Positions 1 through 7,318 of a stretch of DNA of 64,000 bases are shown here, piece after piece. The position numbers were made by a program, and so were the translations under genes. The first letter of the stretch is position 1. The number at the start of each line of letters is the position of its first letter. Source of the stretch: Bacteroides timonensis (GTDB lineage Bacteria; Bacteroidota; Bacteroidia; Bacteroidales; Bacteroidaceae); assembly GCF_000513195.1 (NCBI RefSeq), contig NZ_CBVI010000089.1, positions 17,657 through 81,656 of the forward strand, in the 5' to 3' direction. The notes beneath the pieces are model-generated. The model was not told where the DNA came from. It made no database searches and saw only the letters and a program-made list of their open reading frames with translations.

Positions 1-1272
1 ATCCGAGCCTTTATGAACGAACTGCGCATTCAAACCAATATTCAACCATTTCGTAATCTCAGTATCCAAATTCACACGCGATCTTGAAGCACGGAATTGA
101 TCACCTACTACGATACCATCATTATTAGTATAACCCAACGACACATAATAGTTGGTTCTTGCCGTCTTACCGGAAACAGAGGCATTGTAATCCTGTCTCA
201 AACCATTCTGATAAACAAGGTCCATCCAGTCAACGAATTTACCGGCTTTATAGTTGTTAACCTCAATAGGATTGAATTCCAGTCGTTGCATCCAGGTTTC
301 AATATAATCACCGGAGAAAGAGCTGTCATAGCTTGCCCATTGTTCACGAGAAACGCCATCGGGCAGATTATTGGGATTATCATAATATCCCAAGCCCTGC
401 TGTTGTTCGCCCGGCTTAAAGTAATCAATTGTTTTGAAGTAATCAACACGTCTCTGCATATACTGTTCAGCAGTAGGCATCTCCGGCATAAAAGTAGCTT
501 GTGAAACACCTATTTTTGTACTTACGTTGATAATAGGTTTCTCGGAGGAACCTCTCTTGGTATTGATAAGAATAACACCTGCCGAACCTTTAGAACCGTA
601 GATAGCAGTAGAACTGGCATCCTTCAGAATATCCATACTTTCGATATCATTCGGGTTAATATCATCGATATTACCATAGAATACCACACCATCCAAAACA
701 ATCAAAGGAGAAGTACTGGCCTTCAACGATTGTTTACCACGGATCAGAAGTCCGGAGGCACCGCCACCTGCATCAGTAGAAGGAGTGATGTGCACACCGG
801 GAACCGTACCAACCAGGAAGTCAAGAGCATTTGTTGCAGCTCTGTTCTTTGTCACTTCCTCGCCAACGTGTGCCACAGCACCCGTTACGTCTTTTCTCTT
901 CATCGTACCGTAACCTACTACTACAACTTCTTCCAGCAACTTAGAATCTTCCACCAATGTAACGTTCAGAGTTCTTGCGTTAGCATCAATCGTTTTTTCG
1001 ACCGTTTGATAACCAATGAATGAAAATACTAAAGTAGTTTTTTGAGCGGGAACGTTTAATGAGTACTTACCATCCAAATCGGTAATAGTACCCAAAGCTG
1101 CATTACCCTTTACAGTAACGTTTACACCGATTACTGTTTCGCCCGTGGCATCTTTAACGACACCCGTAACGATTCTGCCCGATTGGGCTTGAGCATAAAT
1201 TGTAGAAATCAGGAGGAGGAGTAACATCCTAACCCTTGCATCAGAAAAGAATCTTAAAATCTTCTGCTTCAT
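1..1272 (-). CDS. SusC-like TonB-dependent receptor, N-terminal part (runs off the left edge)
   Basis: Outer-membrane receptor that would import oligosaccharides with a SusD partner and TonB energy. The frame is open from the ATG at 1272 to base 1, giving 424 residues and no stop, so the barrel and C-terminus lie outside the window. Visible are a signal peptide ending near AQAQ (residue 30), a CarboxypepD_reg-like beta domain (about 33-108), the EEVVVVGYGT motif (114-123) and the start of the plug domain with VPGVHI and a DASSTAIYG segment (218-226). It follows the MGH1-like glycosidase gene and has its own TAnnTTTG box at 1323-1330. The matching susD is expected further left. Family call is firm; substrate is unknown. 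Confidence 0.95.
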   Translation of the reverse strand, partial: MKQKILRFFSDARVRMLLLLLISTIYAQAQSGRIVTGVVKDATGETVIGVNVTVKGNAALGTITDLDGKYSLNVPAQKTTLVFSFIGYQTVEKTIDANARTLNVTLVEDSKLLEEVVVVGYGTMKRKDVTGAVAHVGEEVTKNRAATNALDFLVGTVPGVHITPSTDAGGGASGLLIRGKQSLKASTSPLIVLDGVVFYGNIDDINPNDIESMDILKDASSTAIYGSKGSAGVILINTKRGSSEKPIINVSTKIGVSQATFMPEMPTAEQYMQRRVDYFKTIDYFKPGEQQQGLGYYDNPNNLPDGVSREQWASYDSSFSGDYIETWMQRLEFNPIEVNNYKAGKFVDWMDLVYQNGLRQDYNASVSGKTARTNYYVSLGYTNNDGIVVGDQFRASRSRVNLDTEITKWLNIGLNAQFVHKGSD

Positions 1273-1322
1273 AATATTAAATTTTAAAAAATTGTAAAGA
1301 CTTACTTAGCTTTAAAGCAAGA

Positions 1323-1330
1323 CAAAAGTA
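1323..1330 (-). promoter_or_regulatory. Bacteroidetes -7 box for susC
   Basis: On the minus strand the bases read TACTTTTG, an exact match to TAnnTTTG, 51-58 bases before the susC ATG. No clear TTTG -33 element sits 19-21 bases further upstream, so the assignment rests on the -7 box and its position. Confidence 0.6.
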
Positions 1331-1554
1331 GAGATTAGATTGAATAATAGATGATACTGTAATCCCTAAAAAGAGAAAAAATGTCCCATTTTGCCCGTTA
1401 GGAGCATCTAAAACAGTGATAGACACAAAATTTTCAATAATGAGACGAATATATTATTCCACTTATGATTTAGAGATAACACAACGAACCTATTGACAAA
1501 CTTTCATACCATAAAAAAGAGCAAAAGAAATATTATTTCAAGAAGATAATACAA

Positions 1555-1587
1555 GATGCCCATTTCACGTCCTATGAAATAGGCATC
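1555..1587 (-). terminator. Likely terminator behind the MGH1-like glycosidase gene
   Basis: GATGCC at 1555-1560 pairs with GGCATC at 1582-1587, and the stem continues through ATTTCA/TGAAAT with a one-base irregularity and a short loop. It begins 58 bases after the stop at 1646. The following minus-strand bases are T-rich (TTGTATTATC) rather than a pure T run. Confidence 0.55.
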
Positions 1588-1645
1588 TCATTCCTCAATA
1601 GAGGCTGATAATGAATATGAAAGAAAATAATGCTATCAAAAACTC

Positions 1646-4399
1646 TCAATCATGAGCTCGGATTACAAGCTTTCCCGCCTTATTTGTAGCCGGCAAAGTA
1701 ATTTCCAACATGCCTGCATGGCCAGACCTGTACTGAACTGGTTTTCCGTTGAAGAATACTTCATATTGATGTCCTGCATCCATACAGACAATCATGCAAC
1801 GCTCATGAGGTTTTGTCGAATCATCAAAAGAGAGTTCAGCCTTATACCCGGAATGATTCTCATTGAAATCACTCTTCGTAATCCATACCTCAAAACCGGT
1901 GGAGACTTTACCCGGCCTATAGTATGCTGCAAACCAGTTTAATATAGGAGATGAAAGCCCCGAGAACTGGTGCCACCCTGCTCCTCTCCCCGATGAAATA
2001 ATGAAATGCTCGAATGTGAAATAGCTTTCTTCACACTCTTTCTCCCAATTATCCAGAGCTGTATGTGCCACTCGGTAAGCCTCTTCCCCTTTACCCAAAT
2101 CTAAAAGAGCCTTCCACATCATCCACTGATGGGGAAACCAGACAGCACCGTTCCAATATCCATCTTCTTTATAATAAGGAGCAGACTGATCGACCGTCGA
2201 GAACCCGACTTTAGTCCACAGTTCGTCAGGAGAAAACAAATGTTCCATCAACCGATCCAATTGAGCGGGAGAACAAATACCTGCTACCAAAGGGGTGACC
2301 CCATCCAGTCCCTTATTAAAATTAGATCGATCCTTATACCGGAAAATATCTGTCGCATTTCTCAGAGAATCATGGACTACATATCCGAAGTATCCGCTTT
2401 CTTCATCCCAAGAGTAAGTTTGCAGGGCATACGACAAGAGTTTGATGATCCGTTCATACTCCTTCACATCCTTTTTCAGCCCCAGTTCCTTCGCTGCCAG
2501 ACGCAGAATCTTCGCTACCCGCAGATAATAAGCAGAGGTAACCACAGGAGTCACCGACTGATACTGCGATTTGTTACCACGTAATGCATGTTGAGGCGGA
2601 TAATCGTCCCATCCACCGGAATTATAGAAATAATCCCATGTACGAAGCAGACCGGAACCTGCCATTCGGGTAGGTGAATACGGATCAGCTCCGACCATAA
2701 AATCAAAATATTGTTTCAGCCTGGGATATAAGAATCTCAGCGCTTCCTGTGACAGGCTGTTATTCCACAAATCAGCATAAGCATACATCTGAATGGGTAA
2801 CGGGGTACCGTGATGTATGAAAGCCGATTCACTCCCCACCGGAGTTGTATAAGCCTTGATACATTCGAAAGCCTTGACCGGGTCCACATCAATCAGTCCC
2901 AACGCAATGAAACCGGAGTCCCAGGTATAAAGGCTGTTCCAATTCTTACCCGGCGTAAAATGTCTGATGTATTCCTTCTGTGTATAAACCGGATATACGA
3001 TATTCGACAAGAGTGAGGCTTGCAGCAGGCGATTTCCCAGAAGATACTTCTCTCCGCCTGGCAGCACCTGGTCTTCAGGCTTCGCTTTTTCCGCTGAACT
3101 GATCCGTGCAACCAGTTTATCCGGTGTCGAATGGAAATCCTGCAATTCCTGCTTCACCTGTTCTTTATTCCCACTGCACACCAGCATGTAAATGGTATGT
3201 TCCGAGTCAGCTTCCAGTACGATAGGGCGCAAAAAAGCATTGGCATAATGCCAGTTCCTGTCCCCAATCAACCTTGAAGATACATGTTCATGCACCCTTC
3301 TACGGAAGAAAGACTCCAATTCACCGTTCAGTATCTCCCTCACTTCCGAATGTTGGTAGTTCCAAGCCACGCCATAATAGTTGTCACAATCCTTGTATTT
3401 CAGTATAAAATCCTGTTTGGTTTCTCCCACCTCCATTACAGGGGTGAAAGGAATCGGCGTGCGAACCACATTCACTTTGTTTATATCGTCAGCATCCCCT
3501 ATAAAAAATCCATCCAGACTGATTGCAACAGTACTGCCCGAAACAAGTTCCAGTTTATATTCTCCTGCCTTCTTTCCATGATAAGGAACTGACAAGAAGG
3601 AGAATTCCCCCGTACCTTCCAACTCTACAGATTGTTCCACCAGTCCTTTCAGACGCAGCACGGCACTCTCTCCTTTCTTTATTTTAAACCGGATGCCTAT
3701 CGCCCCGTCTTCCTGCCCCGGAAGAATGTTTATCAGATAGCTCAACCGGTCACCTTCATTCCTGCCGAACCCTCTCCCCAGTATGGAACCGTCGAGGGAC
3801 AAAGCGCTGCGCTCCTCATTCCGTTGCCATCCGTCATACACCAATCTGTATTGAGGGGATTTAATGGCAGGTTCATTCTCAATATAGTCAATGGCATTAT
3901 ACCATTGCAGGCCGGACGTATCCGAAACCGTTACCTGCGGATATGTCTCAGGATAATCTATATACGCCATCTGATTCAAGACCAGATTTTGGGGCATACT
4001 CGTATTGTTGACACAATGTATCCCGACCAGCGTACGGTTATCATCCAATATATGATAGGTGACATCCGTATAAACCCGGTCTTTCCACTCCAGTTCATAG
4101 CGGTAAGTGATGCGGGTCATCTCCGGATTTATTTCCCACGGATAGTAGGATGATTCGAACAGGACATGCGGCACTAACTGACGGTTCCGGTAATACCCGG
4201 GCATCACCGAGAAGTCAAAACGTATCCCTTTACGCATATCAGGTATGTGCGAGATGCCGGCATAACGTTTCGAGTAAGGTCCCCATGCATGCAATGACGC
4301 TATATCATGACTATTACCCGAAGAAGGCAAAGAAAAAACAGCTCCTGCACAGCAAAAGGCCATAATTGCGGCCAGAAATGTCATCAAGTATCGTTTCAT
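1646..4399 (-). CDS. Secreted MGH1-like (GH63-type) alpha/alpha-barrel glycosidase
   Basis: 917 residues with an N-terminal signal peptide (hydrophobic to about residue 22). The N-terminal half looks like a beta-sandwich. The C-terminal part (about 445-830) has the pattern of (alpha/alpha)6 glycosidases of the GH63/GH37/MGH1 group: a TWDSGF segment with Asp494, LLRTWDYFYNSGGWDDYP in the middle, and WNGAVW near residue 749 followed by PHQWMMWKAL. These enzymes remove terminal sugars from side chains, but the bond and sugar cannot be read from sequence here. It is separated from the GH31 gene upstream by a 299-base gap holding a 22-bp repeat array, so it may be controlled apart from the seven-gene operon. 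The ATG start gives a clean signal peptide. Confidence 0.8.
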   Translation of the reverse strand: MKRYLMTFLAAIMAFCCAGAVFSLPSSGNSHDIASLHAWGPYSKRYAGISHIPDMRKGIRFDFSVMPGYYRNRQLVPHVLFESSYYPWEINPEMTRITYRYELEWKDRVYTDVTYHILDDNRTLVGIHCVNNTSMPQNLVLNQMAYIDYPETYPQVTVSDTSGLQWYNAIDYIENEPAIKSPQYRLVYDGWQRNEERSALSLDGSILGRGFGRNEGDRLSYLINILPGQEDGAIGIRFKIKKGESAVLRLKGLVEQSVELEGTGEFSFLSVPYHGKKAGEYKLELVSGSTVAISLDGFFIGDADDINKVNVVRTPIPFTPVMEVGETKQDFILKYKDCDNYYGVAWNYQHSEVREILNGELESFFRRRVHEHVSSRLIGDRNWHYANAFLRPIVLEADSEHTIYMLVCSGNKEQVKQELQDFHSTPDKLVARISSAEKAKPEDQVLPGGEKYLLGNRLLQASLLSNIVYPVYTQKEYIRHFTPGKNWNSLYTWDSGFIALGLIDVDPVKAFECIKAYTTPVGSESAFIHHGTPLPIQMYAYADLWNNSLSQEALRFLYPRLKQYFDFMVGADPYSPTRMAGSGLLRTWDYFYNSGGWDDYPPQHALRGNKSQYQSVTPVVTSAYYLRVAKILRLAAKELGLKKDVKEYERIIKLLSYALQTYSWDEESGYFGYVVHDSLRNATDIFRYKDRSNFNKGLDGVTPLVAGICSPAQLDRLMEHLFSPDELWTKVGFSTVDQSAPYYKEDGYWNGAVWFPHQWMMWKALLDLGKGEEAYRVAHTALDNWEKECEESYFTFEHFIISSGRGAGWHQFSGLSSPILNWFAAYYRPGKVSTGFEVWITKSDFNENHSGYKAELSFDDSTKPHERCMIVCMDAGHQYEVFFNGKPVQYRSGHAGMLEITLPATNKAGKLVIRAHD

Positions 4400-4485
4400 C
4401 TATTACTATAGCTTTAATATTCGGCACTATGTGCGCTTTCATCATTAATTTACAGAATCATTTACAGCGATCCTACGTTATGAAA

Positions 4486-4573
4486 CAGTCGTTACCTTAA
4501 CCTATATCAGTCGTTACTTCATTGCCATTCACTCGTTACTTCATCCCTATTCAGTCGTTACCTCATTATAGAG
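4486..4573. repeat. Four tandem 22-bp units upstream of the MGH1-like gene
   Basis: Units at 4486-4507, 4508-4529, 4530-4551 and 4552-4573 all begin with CA(G/C)TCGTTAC. Units 2 and 3 share a TTCAT..CC.ATT second half, while units 1 and 4 diverge there. The array ends 87 bases before the ATG at 4399. Two helical turns per unit would suit serial binding of a regulator, which is inference. There are no spacers, so it is not a CRISPR. Confidence 0.7.
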
Positions 4574-4669
4574 CACTTTTGCCTACTGTCAATCAAATAG
4601 TTACAAAAGAAGCAAAGAGTATTATCCGATTCCATAAATACCAACAAGCAAACCACTGATACCTCATTC

Positions 4670-4703
4670 AGTAACTCCTATTCCGGACACATCCGGAGTT
4701 ACT
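4670..4703 (-). terminator. Hairpin overlapping the GH31 stop codon, possible terminator
   Basis: AGTAACTCC at 4670-4678 pairs with GGAGTTACT at 4695-4703, with a further TCCGGA self-pairing inside the loop. It covers the stop codon at 4699-4701. No T run follows on the minus strand, so it could equally be an mRNA-end stabiliser between the operon and the MGH1-like gene. Confidence 0.4.
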
Positions 4704-7245
4704 TTTCACCCCAGCAAACTGATTGCAGGAACCATGTCGCCTGCTCGCTCTTCAAGCCCTGCCGTTCCAATACGGAAGGCAATTCATGATAACTCTTCCA
4801 GAAATCAGCGATCAAAGCGGGCGTTTCTGACGGAGCATACATCACAGCCTCATTCAGACTTCCCATTTTGCCGAACTCTTCTTTAAAGACAATATACGAA
4901 TTACGATACTTCAGTTGTTCCATAGACCGGGCTACTCTTTTGGATGCCCCCAAAAGTCCGTTCATATCCACCTTCCCGGACGGATAAATGATCTTAATCA
5001 CTTTTTCCTGGTTACAAGGCAATTCCGGCAAATCTACCAGCAATGCAAAGTCTTCAACCGAGTATCTGTATTCTGCTGGGACTCCATTTACCGTGACGGA
5101 CTGGGGAAGCAGGGATGAAAGCACTTTCACCGTGAACGGACGGGCAAGAGGCATATCTTTATAGCCACCTTTGCGCTTGCCGATAACAATCGTTTGCTCA
5201 TTACCACTACGGGCAGAAGTCAGCTTAGTCACGGCATACTCGGATGCATAATTCTTATCATTTCCGTTATCTTCATACAAATTAAATGCCGTTGTACCGC
5301 TTCCACCGGGAAACACCGTCACCGCTATCTCTTCGTCATTATTGTTAAGGTTCATCACATTCTCCAGATACAAAGGAAGTATGGCACCCGCCTTTACATA
5401 AATTGGATATTCATCAATGGCGAAAGAGCGTTCTACAATCCGGTTACCTTCCAGTAAAGCTCCCGTATGCCATTCGTACCATTCTCCTTCCGGCAACCAT
5501 ACACGTACCTGTGCATAACCATCCTTAGCCGGAGTAGTGACCGGTACAACCAGAATGTCATCTCCAAACATATACTCATTACCAAAGTCATAAGCTTCTT
5601 TGTTCTCCGGATAATCATAATACATCGGACGGCAAAGAGACAATCCATCGTCATACCCCTTACGGGCCATGGTGTAGATATAAGGAGCCATCACATAGCG
5701 TTGGCGAATCGTTTCACGGATGATATCACAATATTCCTTATCGAACACCCAGGGTTCTTTATTCAGCTTAGCCCCTTTCTGAGAGTGAGTACGCATAATC
5801 GGACTTAATGCTCCGAATTGTAGCCAGCGGGTATACATTTCGGGATCTATCTGGCTACCGATATGTCCGCCCAGATCATGACTCCAGTAGCCGTACAACA
5901 CGTTGGAAGCAGTAGAATTGAAATAGGGTTGGAAATCAAGTGACTTCCATGAAATCACAGCATCACCCGAGAACCCTACCTGATAACGATGGTTTCCCAA
6001 TCCTCCCCAGCGGTGGTAGAGCATCGGACGTGTCTCCCGGCGTTGCTCCATATCGCTGAAAAATGCATAGTTAATCCACCAGGTATTACTCAGATTCTTC
6101 ATCTTTGAGTCGAACATTCCCTGCTGCCAGTCCAGCCACCAGAAGTCCACTCCGTCTTTTTCCATGGGAGCCAGGATATTCTTGAACATATTCTTCATGA
6201 ACTTCTTATCTGAATTTATCCAAGGGATCGTCTGCTTTGTAGCCGGGTCTACACCCATGTCCTTAGCCATCTCCGGATATTTCTCTTCATAAGCGGCCAC
6301 TCCGTCTGCCGGATGCAGGTTGAGTGTCACTTTCACGTTATTCTGTTTCAGGTATTTCAAGAAACCCTGAGGATTCGGAAATAAGTCCCTGTTCCAAGTC
6401 CAGCCGGTCCAGCCTCCCTTACCTTTCTCGGTATAATGCCAGTCCATATCTACCACTAACACGTCCAAAGGTATCTGATAAGTATGAAAATTATCAATCA
6501 GATTACGGAACTCTTTGTCAGAATACAGCCAATAACGCGACCACCAATAGCCAAATGCGTAACGAGGAGGCAACGGCATCTTGCCGGCAAAAAGAGTATA
6601 GTCTTTCAAGGCCTGCTTATAATCATGCCCGTAAGCCATGAAGTACCAGTCTTGCCCTTCATTAGCGGGGCGTTCCTTAGCCCAGTCCCAGTCTGGATCA
6701 TTATCAAACAAAAGTCCGCGGGAATCGTCAATGAGCGACCAGCCATCAGTTGCCAACAAGCCGTCTTCCAGTTTCAGTTTATCTCCTTTCTTCGTATCAG
6801 ACACCCAAGTTTGAGTCTGTGTATCACCGTCCATCCCATCAAGAGTGCGATATGTGCCTTTCAGATTGCCTTTCTGTTGCATTCCGGGCTTCCAGGTGAA
6901 GGGGAATGCTCCCTTTACAGCTTCGATTATCAGATTATTGTCCGTAAACCACCCACTGTCTTTTTTATAACGCATTTTCATCTTGGAGGTGGTTATTTCA
7001 ATCCATGCTCCCCTTGTCTTCAGTTTGTAATCAACCTGCGGATATAAACGGTCTACTGCAATAAAAGACTTGTCGTCTACAAATTTTCCATCCGGAGCAT
7101 ACTCCAAACGGAGTGTTCCATCCGATATGACCGTAAACCGTACATTGTTATCAGTATAAGCAATATTCTGCTGTTCACCCTGCGCTTGCAGTGACAACAG
7201 GACACCCTGCAAAATGCAAAGGATAAGTATCAACTTCTTCATCAT
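4699..7245 (-). CDS. Secreted GH31 family alpha-glycosidase (alpha-glucosidase/alpha-xylosidase type)
   Basis: 848 residues from the ATG at 7245; a longer in-frame reading from a TTG at 7281 is unlikely because MMKKLILILC starts a clean signal peptide. A galactose-mutarotase-like N-terminal beta domain precedes a TIM barrel. DVLVVDMDWHYTEKG and DFWWLDWQQG are typical of GH31, with Asp372 the likely nucleophile; GFSGDAVISW gives Asp428 as likely acid/base. Beta-sandwich domains follow, and a helical tail of about 95 residues beyond them is an unusual addition. It lies in the GH105-GH2-FAD-GH130-GH105-GH115-GH31 run, 73 bases after GH115. Removal of alpha-linked xylose, glucose or a related sugar from the glycan is the likely role. 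Confidence 0.9.
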   Translation of the reverse strand: MMKKLILILCILQGVLLSLQAQGEQQNIAYTDNNVRFTVISDGTLRLEYAPDGKFVDDKSFIAVDRLYPQVDYKLKTRGAWIEITTSKMKMRYKKDSGWFTDNNLIIEAVKGAFPFTWKPGMQQKGNLKGTYRTLDGMDGDTQTQTWVSDTKKGDKLKLEDGLLATDGWSLIDDSRGLLFDNDPDWDWAKERPANEGQDWYFMAYGHDYKQALKDYTLFAGKMPLPPRYAFGYWWSRYWLYSDKEFRNLIDNFHTYQIPLDVLVVDMDWHYTEKGKGGWTGWTWNRDLFPNPQGFLKYLKQNNVKVTLNLHPADGVAAYEEKYPEMAKDMGVDPATKQTIPWINSDKKFMKNMFKNILAPMEKDGVDFWWLDWQQGMFDSKMKNLSNTWWINYAFFSDMEQRRETRPMLYHRWGGLGNHRYQVGFSGDAVISWKSLDFQPYFNSTASNVLYGYWSHDLGGHIGSQIDPEMYTRWLQFGALSPIMRTHSQKGAKLNKEPWVFDKEYCDIIRETIRQRYVMAPYIYTMARKGYDDGLSLCRPMYYDYPENKEAYDFGNEYMFGDDILVVPVTTPAKDGYAQVRVWLPEGEWYEWHTGALLEGNRIVERSFAIDEYPIYVKAGAILPLYLENVMNLNNNDEEIAVTVFPGGSGTTAFNLYEDNGNDKNYASEYAVTKLTSARSGNEQTIVIGKRKGGYKDMPLARPFTVKVLSSLLPQSVTVNGVPAEYRYSVEDFALLVDLPELPCNQEKVIKIIYPSGKVDMNGLLGASKRVARSMEQLKYRNSYIVFKEEFGKMGSLNEAVMYAPSETPALIADFWKSYHELPSVLERQGLKSEQATWFLQSVCWGEK

Positions 7246-7318
7246 GGTACTATTGATTTTAAAGAATTTCCAGCTATTCAAGCAAGGAAGTAATTCTATT
7301 CACCGTTCACAATGGCTT

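Larger units (their letters stand above)
1273..1645. other. Intergenic region upstream of the partial susC
   Basis: No gene is seen in these 373 bases. They hold the susC promoter box at 1323-1330 and a terminator-like hairpin at 1555-1587 behind the upstream glycosidase gene. The remainder is AT-rich with no further structure that I could support. Confidence 0.7.
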
